In this document: piece by piece, positions 17,175 to 26,160 of the stretch
Layout: every line of letters starts with the position of its first letter
Numbering within the stretch: position 1 is the first letter of the stretch
From: an uncultured Oleiphilus sp.
GTDB taxonomy: Bacteria > Pseudomonadota > Gammaproteobacteria > Pseudomonadales > Oleiphilaceae
Length of the DNA: 64,000 nt
NCBI GenBank assembly: GCA_913020045.1
Contig: CAJWBE010000011.1
Location: 1 to 64,000 of the forward strand
Reading direction: 5' to 3'
The notes under the pieces: generated by a model
The model's database searches: none
Told to the model about the DNA's origin: nothing
What the model saw: the letters and a program-made list of their open reading frames with translations, nothing else
Program-made: the position numbers and the translations under genes

Positions 17175-18095
17175 ATGGATCAGCTTAGAGCTCTCAGGTA
17201 TTTTGTGAAGGTCGTGGAAACTGGCAGCTTTACGAAAGCGGCGGCAATCTTTTCTGTTCCCCCTTCGTCGTTGTCACGTCGCGTGGCTGACCTTGAAAAT
17301 AGCTTAGGTGCAACCTTGCTAAAACGCTCGACTAGGGTAGTGAATCTAACCGAGGTTGGGGAGTCTTATTACAAGCAGGTCAGCGCGATCCTAGAACAGC
17401 TCGAACACACAGATGAGGCTGTCCGCTCTTATCAAGCAAACCCAATGGGACTACTTCGCATTAGCTCAATGGTTGGGTTTGGAGAGCGAATATTGTTGCC
17501 CTTAATGGATGAATTTAGCGAGCTTTACCCGCAAATCACTTTAGATATTAGCTTGAGTGATGAGCTATCTACTCTATCGAGAGACCAAGTTGATATTGCC
17601 ATTAGGGGCGGTTATGCGCCTGATGAGCGCGTATATGCGATTAAGCTAATGGATAACCGATTCGTTCCTGTCGCGTCGCCGGATTACCTCGCTCGAAACG
17701 GCACGCCTATTTCGGCTCTTGAGCTCAAATCGCATCGTGGCTTATATTTTAAAGCGCCGGCCGGACGAATGCCTTGGATCACCGAGATTAACGGCCAATG
17801 GCAAGATGTTTCTGCCGCAGCCGTAAGCATATCTAATAATGGACGCTGGTTGATGGATAAGGCGATTGCAGGCCAGGGTATTCTAATGATGCCTCGCTGG
17901 GTGACTCAGCCCTTTGTCTTGTCTGGCGAGCTCGTAGAGCTAGCGCTAGACCCCGAAGTTTCGATCACTGAAAACCCAAACTTTGCGATTTATCTGCTTT
18001 ATCAAAAGCTGCGTTATCAAGTTCCCAAGGTAAAAGCTGCTGTGGACTTTCTTGTGGCGCGTGTGCGTGCATCCGAGCATAGTGGGATGGACTGA
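17175..18095 (+). CDS. LysR family transcriptional regulator
   Basis: LysR-type regulator of 306 residues. The N-terminal winged helix is clear: LRALRYFVKVVETGSFTKAA, then SVPPSSLSRRVADLEN. The remainder is the periplasmic-binding-like effector domain, including QVDIAIRGGY, the usual segment in the CrgA-like subgroup. It is divergent from the MDR reductase gene and so probably activates it in response to an electrophile. The effector is unknown. Confidence 0.93.
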   Translation: MDQLRALRYFVKVVETGSFTKAAAIFSVPPSSLSRRVADLENSLGATLLKRSTRVVNLTEVGESYYKQVSAILEQLEHTDEAVRSYQANPMGLLRISSMVGFGERILLPLMDEFSELYPQITLDISLSDELSTLSRDQVDIAIRGGYAPDERVYAIKLMDNRFVPVASPDYLARNGTPISALELKSHRGLYFKAPAGRMPWITEINGQWQDVSAAAVSISNNGRWLMDKAIAGQGILMMPRWVTQPFVLSGELVELALDPEVSITENPNFAIYLLYQKLRYQVPKVKAAVDFLVARVRASEHSGMD

Positions 18096-18158
18096 CGCGT
18101 CTGACTTTTAGTTGGGCTCTAAGTGGCCATTAAATCTGTCTAACAAAGAATCCGGCTT

Positions 18159-18218
18159 ATGTACTGCATTTTAATATTCCTATTACTAGTTATTGGAGCT
18201 TTTACTCTAAAGTGGTAA
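18159..18218 (+). CDS. Possible 19-residue hydrophobic microprotein
   Basis: An ATG frame of 19 codons encodes MYCILIFLLLVIGAFTLKW, almost wholly a single membrane-spanning stretch ended by basic and aromatic residues. It lies between the LysR gene and the iron alcohol dehydrogenase gene. There is no good ribosome-binding site (only AAAGAA well upstream), so it could be chance in an AT-rich promoter region. It is too short for similarity-based judgement. Confidence 0.2.
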   Translation: MYCILIFLLLVIGAFTLKW

Positions 18219-18231
18219 GGTTGAACTTGAT

Positions 18232-18245
18232 TGAACGTTTGTTCA
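18232..18245. promoter_or_regulatory. Inverted repeat TGAAC-N4-GTTCA upstream of alcohol dehydrogenase
   Basis: TGAACGTTTGTTCA is a short inverted repeat 38 bp upstream of the alcohol dehydrogenase start. Its form and place suit a TetR-type operator, but no TetR gene is in the window. Half-sites of five bases are easily found by chance. Confidence 0.25.
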
Positions 18246-18282
18246 TTAACTAACAGCTGCCAGAAACTAAGGAGTAATGATC

Positions 18283-19548
18283 GTGAATTTGCCTGAAATG
18301 CTCGACGATGTAGAAACACGTCTTGTGAAGACTTTTCGTTTGTCTCGTGTCAAAAATCAAGTGGTAGGTAAGGGTTATATTGCCGGTTTACGCGCATTAG
18401 TTGCGGTCTTGAATATTCCAAAACCGACTGTGTTTATGAGCAAAGGCTCTTCACTGCGCTTGTGTGAGTCGGTTTCTCAGTTTGGCTTACGCAAAATACT
18501 GATCGTTACAGATCAGATGCTTTACGACCTTGGCGTTTTGGATAAGATGCTTGCAGAGCTCACGAAACTGGGCATGAGCTATTCGCTATTTACGGACGTA
18601 AAACCCGACCCAACATTTGATGTGGTTGAGGCGGGCCTCAAACAATATCGAAAAGATGATTGTGATGCTGTTATGGCGATTGGGGGAGGCTCCTCTATCG
18701 ACGCTGCCAAAGTGATTGCCTTGGCTGCGACAAACGAAGTAGAGCCGAGGGAGCTTGTTGGCATTTTGAAAGGTAAGGTTCCGTCTGCCCCATTTTTTGC
18801 TGTCCCAACCACGGCTGGAACGGGGTCTGAAGCGACAATCGGTGCGGTGATATCTGACCCAGCAACACATAAAAAAGAATTAGTAATCGATACGAAAATT
18901 GTGCCGCTCGTGGCAGCGTTGGACCCTGAGTTAATGAAGGGGCTGCCGGCGCCAATCACCGCAGCGACCGGCTTGGATGCTTTAACACATTTAGTTGAAG
19001 CTTATCTGAGCGGTATGGCGAATCATGAGTCTGATTACTATGCTCGGTCGGGTATTCAGATGATATTTAAGAACTTGCCCTTGGCATGTAAGAAAAATGC
19101 AACGCTGAAGTCGCGGGAAAACATGGCGTTGGCTTCTTACTATGGTGGTTTGACGATCAATATTGCAGGTTTGGGTTATGTTCATGCTATTGCTCACCAG
19201 CTAGGGGCTTTGTACAGAATTCCGCATGGGGAGTCGAATGCAAAGGTATTGCCTCATGTGTTGGCCTTTAATCAGGAATGCCGCCAAGATCGAATGGCAG
19301 AAATGGCGCTTTTCCTTGGTCTAGGCACGGAAAAAGACACGGAAAAGGCGCTTGCCAATAAATTCGTTGAAGGTGTAAAAGCACTGATTGCAGAGGTCGG
19401 CATTGAGCCAAAAGTGGACAAACTAACGCCGCGTGATTTTAAAGAAATTATTCAAGCCGCGTTCAAAGAGGCAAACTCAACTTATGCGGTACCTAAGTAC
19501 ATGTCTTACGATGATGCGGAAAAAGTCCTGCTAGCACTAGCAGGATAG
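18283..19548 (+). CDS. Iron-containing (group III) alcohol dehydrogenase
   Basis: NAD(P)-dependent metal alcohol dehydrogenase of about 421 residues, normal for the group with a short N-terminal extension. The nucleotide-binding motif is AIGGGSSIDAAKVIAL. The iron ligands are Asp and His in TGLDALTHLVEAY and the later histidines in YVHAIAHQLG and IPHGESNAKVLPHV. The phosphate-loop threonines are in PTTAGTGSEAT. GTG at 18283 is chosen because AAGGAG is 8 nt upstream; ATG 18277 is only 2 nt from that site. It oxidises primary alcohols or reduces aldehydes; in a genome with AlkB it could act on fatty alcohols (inference). Three hairpins follow immediately, one being a terminator inside the next gene. 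Confidence 0.93.
   Translation: MNLPEMLDDVETRLVKTFRLSRVKNQVVGKGYIAGLRALVAVLNIPKPTVFMSKGSSLRLCESVSQFGLRKILIVTDQMLYDLGVLDKMLAELTKLGMSYSLFTDVKPDPTFDVVEAGLKQYRKDDCDAVMAIGGGSSIDAAKVIALAATNEVEPRELVGILKGKVPSAPFFAVPTTAGTGSEATIGAVISDPATHKKELVIDTKIVPLVAALDPELMKGLPAPITAATGLDALTHLVEAYLSGMANHESDYYARSGIQMIFKNLPLACKKNATLKSRENMALASYYGGLTINIAGLGYVHAIAHQLGALYRIPHGESNAKVLPHVLAFNQECRQDRMAEMALFLGLGTEKDTEKALANKFVEGVKALIAEVGIEPKVDKLTPRDFKEIIQAAFKEANSTYAVPKYMSYDDAEKVLLALAG
19526..19545. repeat. Hairpin at the end of the alcohol dehydrogenase gene
   Basis: TCCTGCTAG (19526-19534) and CTAGCAGGA (19537-19545) form a perfect 9-bp stem with a 2-bp loop. It covers the last codons of the dehydrogenase, just before the TAG stop. 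It may stabilise the transcript 3' end or pause ribosomes. Confidence 0.6.
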
Positions 19549-19558
19549 TTTGATTTAA

Positions 19559-19578
19559 ACTGAGTGCATGCACTCAGT
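19559..19578. repeat. Perfect 20-bp palindrome around the chrA start codon
   Basis: ACTGAGTGCATGCACTCAGT reads the same on both strands. The chromate transporter's ATG (19568-19570) lies at its centre. No ribosome-binding site precedes that ATG. As RNA the start codon would be buried in the tip of a hairpin; as DNA it could be a dimeric operator. Confidence 0.7.
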
Positions 19579-20824
19579 AGACAATCAAAATTTCGAGACA
19601 GAGCAAGCATCTGATCGAGAACCAAAAAAAGATCGCCCTTGGGCGATCTTTTTTATTTTCCTTCGCCTAGGGCTCACGTCCTTCGGTGGTCCAGTTGCTC
19701 ACTTGGCTTTTTTTAGAGAAGCGTTCGTGGCCAAGCGTTCTTGGTTAAGTGAACAGGCTTATGCCGACCTAGTAGCGTTGTGCCAGTTTTTACCCGGACC
19801 TGCGAGCAGTCAGGTAGGGCTTGGGCTAGGTTATGAGAGAGCGGGCCTGCGCGGCGCACTAGCGGCTTGGGCAGGCTTTACATTGCCATCAGCGTTTATG
19901 CTGATCGCATTCGCAATGGGGATGTCCTTTTTGCAGGGTGCATGGGTGGAAGGCGCAATTAGCGGGTTGAAACTGGTGGCATTAGCGGTCGTTGCCCACG
20001 CACTTTGCGGGATGGCGAAAAGCCTCTGCCCCGACTCTGCGCGAATTTCGCTTATGTTGCTATGCGCATCGATACTGTTGGTTTGGCCGTCATTGATAAT
20101 GCAGGTCGGCGTAATTGTGCTAGGTGCGTTGGCGGGTCTTTTTGTCTTGCCGATCTACGTGAATGCTAATCGTCAACAGACTCCGCCAGTAGCGCGGAAT
20201 AGTGCGCCGAAGGGGGTTAGATTTCGTGCGCTATTTGCTTTGGTGTCTTTTGGCGGGTTGCTAGTTGGTTTACCTTTGCTTAGCGCAACCCTCAGCATTG
20301 AAGGTCTAACACTGTTCGATAGTTTTTATCGGTCTGGTGCGCTGGTATTTGGTGGCGGACATGTCATATTGCCATTGCTGCAAGCCGAAACGGTCGCGGC
20401 GGGTATGATGAGTGATAGCCTTTTTTTGGCGGGTTACGGTGTTACACAAGCGGTGCCAGGCCCCATTTTTACGTTTGCAGCTTATCTCGGTGCGGCAAGC
20501 AGTATTGGCCCCGGAGGAGTTTGGGGTGGTTTGCTTTGCTTGATTGCGATTTTTTTGCCGTCATTGCTACTGTTGCTCGCTGCGCTTCCGTTTTGGAATC
20601 AACTTCGCGCTCACGCGCGCGTCAGAGACGCGTTGAACGGAATTAATGCCGCAGTGGTGGGCTTGCTGTTAGCGACCTTGTATCAACCGGTATGGCTTAG
20701 CAGTGTATTTTCGGCGCAGCACTTTGCTTTTGCACTGCTTGCGTTTGCCGCGATGTTCTATTGGCGATTGCCTGTTTGGGCGGCGGTCATCGTGGGTGGT
20801 TTATTAGGTGCTGCGATATTTTAA
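19568..20824 (+). CDS. chrA: Chromate transporter, two-domain ChrA
   Basis: Inner-membrane chromate (and possibly sulfate-linked) transporter of 418 residues, the usual size of long-chain CHR proteins with two homologous halves. Half one has FLRLGLTSFGGPVAHLAFF and LCQFLPGPASSQ; half two has FGGGHVILPLL and AVPGPIFTFAAY. About ten hydrophobic segments are visible. The start is problematic: the only ATG far enough upstream is at 19568, in a palindrome and without a ribosome-binding site, and codons 19-29 coincide with a terminator hairpin. No chrB regulator is adjacent. Function in chromate resistance is known for the family; expression here looks tightly limited. Confidence 0.9.
   Translation: MHSVDNQNFETEQASDREPKKDRPWAIFFIFLRLGLTSFGGPVAHLAFFREAFVAKRSWLSEQAYADLVALCQFLPGPASSQVGLGLGYERAGLRGALAAWAGFTLPSAFMLIAFAMGMSFLQGAWVEGAISGLKLVALAVVAHALCGMAKSLCPDSARISLMLLCASILLVWPSLIMQVGVIVLGALAGLFVLPIYVNANRQQTPPVARNSAPKGVRFRALFALVSFGGLLVGLPLLSATLSIEGLTLFDSFYRSGALVFGGGHVILPLLQAETVAAGMMSDSLFLAGYGVTQAVPGPIFTFAAYLGAASSIGPGGVWGGLLCLIAIFLPSLLLLLAALPFWNQLRAHARVRDALNGINAAVVGLLLATLYQPVWLSSVFSAQHFAFALLAFAAMFYWRLPVWAAVIVGGLLGAAIF
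19624..19654. terminator. Rho-independent terminator located inside the chrA coding start
   Basis: A7 then GATCGCCC (19631-19638), TT loop, GGGCGATC (19641-19648) and six T. It is a textbook, symmetrical terminator that would end the alcohol dehydrogenase transcript. It overlaps chrA codons 19-29, which read KKDRPWAIFF. Confidence 0.88.
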
Positions 20825-20857
20825 TTCTAAGGTTTTATGAATCAACAAGGAGAATGT

Positions 20858-21553
20858 ATGGATAGGCTTGGACTGCGACGCGCGGCGTTAGCTTTTCGGC
20901 GCGGAATACGCAGATCGGCGGCAGCGGTAATGGCAATGGCTGTGTCTTTAGGTGCTTCGGCGTCAGATAAAATTCCAGTGACGGACTTCCTTAATTCTGG
21001 TTTAACGGGTTGGGAAGAGCATTCGTTTGAAGGCAATACCGAGTACAAGTTGAGCGATGGCGAGTTGGGAAAGATTCTTTTAACCTCCAGTACGGCCGCT
21101 GCTTCAGGCTTAGTTAAGGCGCTTCGTGTGGATCTAGACAAAACCCCATACCTTAATTGGCGTTGGAAGATAGATAAGCCTTTAATCGACCTCGTAGAGG
21201 ACACAAAAGCTGGTGATGATTACGCAGCTCGAATTTATGTCATTATTGACGGCGGCTGGTTGTTTTGGCGAACGAAGGCGCTGAACTTTGTTTGGTCAAG
21301 CAGAGACCAATCGCGCACAGGTATATGGCCAAACCCTTTTGCGCCAGATAACGCTTTAATGATGGCCGTGCGTGATAAATCCGACGGTATTAATCGTTGG
21401 CTAACCGAGCGTGTCAATGTGAAGGATGCGCTTGAGCAATGGCTGGGCGAAGATGTTTCTCATATTGATGGTGTGGCCATCATGACCGACACAGATAATA
21501 GTGGATTAAGTGCAGGTGCGAGTTTCGGAGAGCTGTATTTTAGCAGTGAGTAG
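20858..21553 (+). CDS. DUF3047 family exported protein
   Basis: About 231 residues with an Arg-rich N-terminus and a signal-peptide-like stretch ending in SLGASA before SDKIPV. The DUF3047 core is recognised from YLNWRWKIDKPL, then DDYAARIYVIIDGG and TKALNFVWSS, then WLGEDVSHIDGVAIMTDTDNS. Family function is unknown; it has a beta-sandwich appearance and is periplasmic. ATG 20858 follows AAGGAGA by 5 nt; the ATG at 20837 is upstream of that site and rejected. Located 34 bp after chrA, so probably co-transcribed with it. Confidence 0.87.
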   Translation: MDRLGLRRAALAFRRGIRRSAAAVMAMAVSLGASASDKIPVTDFLNSGLTGWEEHSFEGNTEYKLSDGELGKILLTSSTAAASGLVKALRVDLDKTPYLNWRWKIDKPLIDLVEDTKAGDDYAARIYVIIDGGWLFWRTKALNFVWSSRDQSRTGIWPNPFAPDNALMMAVRDKSDGINRWLTERVNVKDALEQWLGEDVSHIDGVAIMTDTDNSGLSAGASFGELYFSSE

Positions 21554-21654
21554 ACCCCGTATAGTTTCACCTGCTATGACAGTGCAATATGAATCTATAT
21601 GAATAAATATAAGAAATAAGCGAATAACGTGATACCTGAAATGAGAATTAAATT

Positions 21655-22209
21655 ATGAGCTTACAATTGGGTCGCATGAGTCGTTTGTTGCATCGTTTCG
21701 GCACATGTTTGATGGTTGCGCTTATTTGCATAAGCTGCAGTAATGGCGATGATTCTGACATTGGAAAAGAGCCCGCTGTGCTAAGCATTGACGGAGTAAG
21801 CGCGCTTGGACAGCACACGTTGACGGTTTATAAAACTCCTTCATGCAGCTGTTGCCAAGCTTGGGTCGACCACGTTAAACATGCCGGTTTTGGTACGGAT
21901 GTGGTTAATCAAGATACAGTTGCCCATATCAAGGATCATTTTGGCGTACCCGCGGCAGCCCGGTCTTGTCATACGGCAATATCCGATAGCAATTATGTAT
22001 TTGAAGGGCATGTGCCAGCCAAATACATTGCAGAATTTCTGAGTGCGCCTATCGCTGGCGCAAAAGGCTTAATTGTGCCAGCGATGCCTTTGGGTAGCCC
22101 AGGCATGGAGGTCGACGATAAGTTTCAGCCTTATACTGTCTACGCGCTTAAAGAAAACGGAGGACTGGTGGTTTTTGCGGAGGTTAGCAGTTACCAGCAG
22201 CAGTTTTAG
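21655..22209 (+). CDS. DUF411 metal-binding protein
   Basis: Exported protein of 184 residues. The N-terminus has a hydrophobic segment ending near ICISCSNGD, which may be a lipoprotein site although it is not a perfect lipobox. The DUF411 domain is unmistakable: LTVYKTPSCSCCQAWVDHV, then ARSCHTAISDSNYVFEGHVP, then KGLIVPAMPLGSPGME. The Cys-x-Cys-Cys group and the later Cys-His can bind copper or another soft metal. DUF411 proteins commonly accompany copper-handling genes. It is 101 bp after the DUF3047 gene. Confidence 0.9.
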   Translation: MSLQLGRMSRLLHRFGTCLMVALICISCSNGDDSDIGKEPAVLSIDGVSALGQHTLTVYKTPSCSCCQAWVDHVKHAGFGTDVVNQDTVAHIKDHFGVPAAARSCHTAISDSNYVFEGHVPAKYIAEFLSAPIAGAKGLIVPAMPLGSPGMEVDDKFQPYTVYALKENGGLVVFAEVSSYQQQF

Positions 22210-22262
22210 GCGTAAGCCACCTGATGAGCAGGCGCAATGTTACTAAGCTTTCGAAATTGCCC

Positions 22263-23018
22263 TTATTGTGCATTAAGGGCTTCGCCTGTTGTACCTTTAC
22301 TGTCTCGACCCATTAGGTAGAGATACAGGGGCATAATTTGTTGCGGTGTTGGGTTGTTAACAGGGTTTTCTGCTGGGTACGCGCTGGCTCGCATATTTGT
22401 GCGAGTGGCTCCAGGGTTGATTGAATTCACGCGGATACTTCGATGCTCATCGTCAACGTCACAATCTAGTTCGTCGGCCAATACTTGCATCATCCCCTCG
22501 TTCGCGAATTTAGTCGCGGCATAAGCACCCCAGAATGCTCTGCCTTTGCGGCCGACACTTGATGACGTGAAGGCGATTGACGCGTCCTCGGATAAGCGAA
22601 GTAGGGGGACCAATGCACGTGTTAGCATGAATGGCGAGTTTACGTTGACTTGCATTAGCTTATTCCAGACATCGACCTCGTACTGCTCGATTGGGGTCAG
22701 TGATCCGAGTTGAGCAGCATTGTGAAGCAAACCGTCCAAGCGTCCGAAAGTTTCCTCTATAACGCTGGCAATATCGTCGTAATCCTTTTCGACTGCGCCC
22801 TCGAAATTGATAGGAACAATAGCGGGTTGTGGCCCGCCCGCCGCTTCAATTTCGTCATAAACCGATTCAAGTTTGGCGGTCGTCCGGCCGGTAAGAATAA
22901 CGGTGGCACCATGGTTCGCAAAACACATGGCAGCGGCTTTCCCGATGCCATCGCCCGCGCCAGTAATCAAAATCACTTTGTCTTTCAGGAGGTCTTCGGG
23001 TGCTTGATACTCGAACAT
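22263..23018 (-). CDS. yciK: YciK family short-chain dehydrogenase
   Basis: Classical SDR of 251 residues. The cofactor motif is LITGAGDGIGKAAAMCFA, NAG is seen as HNAAQLG, and the active site is Ser in FTSSSVGRKG with Tyr-Lys in YAATKFANEG. The N-terminus MFEYQAPEDLLKDKVILITG and the overall length are those of YciK, an uncharacterised oxidoreductase widely kept in Gammaproteobacteria. In Pseudomonas it lies directly after ubiG and mupP; here about 5 kb with four other genes separates it from mupP (28032). A small stem-loop covers its stop codon. Confidence 0.92.
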   Translation of the reverse strand: MFEYQAPEDLLKDKVILITGAGDGIGKAAAMCFANHGATVILTGRTTAKLESVYDEIEAAGGPQPAIVPINFEGAVEKDYDDIASVIEETFGRLDGLLHNAAQLGSLTPIEQYEVDVWNKLMQVNVNSPFMLTRALVPLLRLSEDASIAFTSSSVGRKGRAFWGAYAATKFANEGMMQVLADELDCDVDDEHRSIRVNSINPGATRTNMRASAYPAENPVNNPTPQQIMPLYLYLMGRDSKGTTGEALNAQ

Positions 23019-23191
23019 GAGAAATACTTCCAGCTATATTGCGTTATCAGTTTATTCAACGAGGCCGCTAATTTTATTAAAACTCAGGCGAAATCGCTAT
23101 GACTTGTTTTACTTGAACCATGGTTCAATCCAATTAATTCTGCTTTAATGCCGACATAAAAAATTTAACTGACGAACTAGGACGAAGGCAC

Positions 23192-23623
23192 ATGGCTCTT
23201 AAGACAATTAAAATGGTTCAAACGTTTAATGCTCCGGTTACGGAAGTGTTCGCGGCTCTGAGTGATCACGAGACGTTTGGCAAAATATGTGGTATTAACG
23301 TTACGCGTATTCAAGAGGGCGCAGAGCAACCGAATGGCCTGGGTTCAATTCGTAAGCTTAGTATTGGGCCATTGCCTTCGTTTCAGGAAACGATTACTGA
23401 TTTTAAAGAGAATGAGTTAATCGAGTATAAGATTACTCAAGGAAGCCCGATCAAAAACCACGTCGGCAGATTGAGTTTTTCGACGCAAGGAGATATGTCT
23501 GTCCTGCATTACACAATTGATCTTGAGTCTAAAATACCATTGACCAGTGGCTTGATTAAAGCGGTTTTGGAACGTGGTATCTCACAGGGTTTGCAAAAAT
23601 ACGCTCACCGCTTAGCGAGTTAA
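23192..23623 (+). CDS. SRPBCC-family (START/polyketide-cyclase-like) protein
   Basis: Small soluble protein of 143 residues with the helix-grip fold: it opens TIKMVQTFNAPVTEVFAAL, then has the SDHETFGKICG segment and a beta-rich middle, ending in the long C-terminal helix (LIKAVLERGISQGLQKYA). Such proteins bind hydrophobic ligands or act as cyclases or lipid carriers. No catalytic residues can be named. It is divergent from yciK and convergent with the hybrid kinase. Confidence 0.8.
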   Translation: MALKTIKMVQTFNAPVTEVFAALSDHETFGKICGINVTRIQEGAEQPNGLGSIRKLSIGPLPSFQETITDFKENELIEYKITQGSPIKNHVGRLSFSTQGDMSVLHYTIDLESKIPLTSGLIKAVLERGISQGLQKYAHRLAS

Positions 23624-23746
23624 GCTTCATCGACAATTGTCGGTATGCAGCACCTAGAAACCGTTTTGTGCAAAGAGACTGTGCATTGACTCTCAGTCTA
23701 GCTAGCGAGCTGAATACCGGACCAGTATTGCGTTTTAGCCATTTGG

Positions 23747-26092
23747 CTACCCTCGGGAAATCCAGCGATCGATGATTATAGAAAGGGCATCGGGAGTAAC
23801 TGGTTTGCTGATGTAGTCATCCATGCCTGCCTTTAAACACTTTTCTTTATCTCCCTGCATTGCGTTGGCGGTCATGGCGATAATGGGAATGGATACGTTG
23901 TCTTTGCCTGCTTTGCCTTGCCTAATCGCCCGTGTTGCCTCGTAGCCGTCTAGGTTTGGCATTTGGCAGTCCATGATCACAATACTGTACATGCCTGCCG
24001 ACAGTGAGTTATTGAGCTTTTCTAACGCGATATTCCCGTCACCGGCCAGTTCCACCTCAAGCCCAAGCTGTTCTAATAATGCTTGGGCGACTAATTGATT
24101 CACCGGGTTGTCTTCAACCACGAGAACTTTTGACCCGTTGGCTTTGGCCGTTTTTTCGGTTTGGTCGCCGACTAAGGTTAGTAAGGGTTTTTTGGCTTGT
24201 GTTGCGGGTCGCAGCTTCAAGCGGACAAAAAATGTGCAGCCTTCGTTCGGCTTGCTTTCGACCCAGACATCACCGTCCATCAATACTGCAATTTCTTTAA
24301 CGATCGCTAGCCCAAGTCCGGCGCCAGTTTGTTGACGAGAGCTAGAGGCATCCACTTGCACAAATGAGTCAAAAACAGTCTGTTGTGCAACCGAGTCTAT
24401 GCCGATGCCTTGATCTGCTATGGAAATAAGTACGTCTATGTTTTCGCCAGCACCTTCGTTGCTTGATACATCAACATTAATGTCACCCTTATTTGAAAAT
24501 TTGATGGCGTTGCTAAGCAAGTTAGTGAGTATTTGCCGCAAACGAGGCGCGTCTCCATTCACCATTGGCGTAGCAATTTTTTGGGTAGAAAGTTTTAAGG
24601 ATAAACCTTTATTATGTGCTCGTGGAGTCCAGAGCGTTACTTGGTCGGTGAGCAGCTCTTCAAGGTTGAAGTCGTTGAAATGAAGGTTGAAATTGCCACT
24701 TTCGATACGCGAGATGTCTAGCAGGTCATTCAAAATGGAAAGGAGCGATTCTGCACTGCGTAACGAAAGCAGCGTCTGCTTTCGCTGACTATCGTTTAGG
24801 TCATTGTTTAACAATACGTTCAGCATGCCGATGATGCCATTCATCGGCGTGCGGATCTCATGGCTCATGCTAGCGAGGAATCCATTTTTCAATTGATCTG
24901 CTTCCTCCGCCTTGTTTTTCGCCTTAATTAACGCGGCATTGGTCCGAACTCTATCGTCAATATCCTGAAACGAACCGAAGACTCGTGTGCATCGACCATT
25001 GCGAAACTCAGGCTCTCCTGTTGAGGCGATATGGATTTGCTTACCATGGGTCGTTGTGACGAGGAGTTCTTCTTGCCATGGGCTGGCGTTATTGATGGCG
25101 TCGGACATTAACATGCGAAGCCGCGCTGCATTGTCGGGGTCAAAAAAATCGAGGATATTTTGCAGGTCAGGAATAAACGTTTCGTCAACCTCGAAAATCG
25201 CTCGCGTCATGTTTGACCAATAAGTCGTGTCAGATTCGACATCATATTCCCATGCACCGATATGGCCTTGCTGACTCATCGCTTCCATAACACGCTGCTG
25301 TCGCCTTAACAGCTCGGTCCTTTTGTCGACGGTCGCTTCAAGATCAATATTAATATTTTCGAGTGTACTTTTAGATTGTTGCAAGCGCGCTTTCAGCGAC
25401 AGGAAGACGGTATTGAGCGAGCGTAATTCTTTGCTAGCCAGAAATTGTTCATCTTTTTGTAGGGGCGTTTCATCGTCAAGGCTGTCAAAGTCAGTTCGCT
25501 TCATATGACTGATAAATCGGTCTAGTGCGCTAGAAAGGTAACGTTTAAAGGCCCATAAAAACACAAACCAAAGAACTAAAGATTTGATAAAAGCGTTAAT
25601 AAGTATAAAAAGGAAATTGTATTTAACTTCGTTGAATACGATCTGATTGCTGGAGTAAATGTAAAATGAGCCGATCTGTTTTTCAGAATACGACACATTA
25701 AAGCTTTTAAAGAATAGGTCTGAGTACTCAGACGAAGAGTGATTGTTTTCGTCTGCGGTTTTCGGTGCGAGCCCGTGATGAAAAATGGTTTTTTCATGAT
25801 TGTCGTATAGCAGTATTCCCGCTATATCCTGCAGGCGACTGGCGCCTTCGAGCGTGGCTAAAAGTTGTTCGTCATCCAAGTTCCATAGCGCTGCAGCGAC
25901 TGCGGGACCAAAGATAGTTTGATAAGTGGCTAAATTGACTTCGATTCTTTCTTTTTCGAAGCGGTATTCTTCATACATTTGCGCACTGGTGATGACCATC
26001 GTGACTAGCAAATATATCGAAAAAACTACTTTGAGCAGAAGAACGCCCAAGCTTTGCGATTTGTCTGGTTTAGCCTGTGAGGATGTGGTCAA
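23747..26092 (-). CDS. Membrane hybrid sensor histidine kinase (PAS-HisKA-HATPase-REC)
   Basis: Kinase of 781 residues. Two membrane helices (about 15-40 and 163-191) flank a periplasmic sensor. A coiled linker and PAS region (about 270-395) follow. The H-box is FLASMSHEIRTPMNGIIGML with phosphoacceptor His411. The ATPase has an N-box (LLSNAIKFSNKG), DQGIGID and GAGLGLAIVK. A C-terminal receiver begins VLVVEDNPVNQ, has phosphoacceptor Asp708 in MDCQMPNLDG and Lys in YISKPV. There is no HPt domain, so phosphotransfer needs a separate HPt; one is encoded at 47255. No adjacent response regulator with a DNA-binding domain is present. Upstream gene order suggests it is transcribed alone. Confidence 0.95.
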   Translation of the reverse strand: MTTSSQAKPDKSQSLGVLLLKVVFSIYLLVTMVITSAQMYEEYRFEKERIEVNLATYQTIFGPAVAAALWNLDDEQLLATLEGASRLQDIAGILLYDNHEKTIFHHGLAPKTADENNHSSSEYSDLFFKSFNVSYSEKQIGSFYIYSSNQIVFNEVKYNFLFILINAFIKSLVLWFVFLWAFKRYLSSALDRFISHMKRTDFDSLDDETPLQKDEQFLASKELRSLNTVFLSLKARLQQSKSTLENINIDLEATVDKRTELLRRQQRVMEAMSQQGHIGAWEYDVESDTTYWSNMTRAIFEVDETFIPDLQNILDFFDPDNAARLRMLMSDAINNASPWQEELLVTTTHGKQIHIASTGEPEFRNGRCTRVFGSFQDIDDRVRTNAALIKAKNKAEEADQLKNGFLASMSHEIRTPMNGIIGMLNVLLNNDLNDSQRKQTLLSLRSAESLLSILNDLLDISRIESGNFNLHFNDFNLEELLTDQVTLWTPRAHNKGLSLKLSTQKIATPMVNGDAPRLRQILTNLLSNAIKFSNKGDINVDVSSNEGAGENIDVLISIADQGIGIDSVAQQTVFDSFVQVDASSSRQQTGAGLGLAIVKEIAVLMDGDVWVESKPNEGCTFFVRLKLRPATQAKKPLLTLVGDQTEKTAKANGSKVLVVEDNPVNQLVAQALLEQLGLEVELAGDGNIALEKLNNSLSAGMYSIVIMDCQMPNLDGYEATRAIRQGKAGKDNVSIPIIAMTANAMQGDKEKCLKAGMDDYISKPVTPDALSIIIDRWISRG

Positions 26093-26160
26093 CGAGGCGC
26101 CTATAGTTGGGTCTGTTTACGTTTTAATGAATAGCGAAACCATGCTGCTCACTGTCATTC

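Noticed and set aside
22259-22280. Stem-loop over the yciK stop codon as a terminator
   Set aside because: GCCCTTA and TAAGGGC pair, but no T run follows on either strand.
23631-23642. Palindrome CGACAATTGTCG between the SRPBCC and hybrid kinase genes
   Set aside because: A 12-bp perfect palindrome without a T tail or repeats; it is too short to call as a site.
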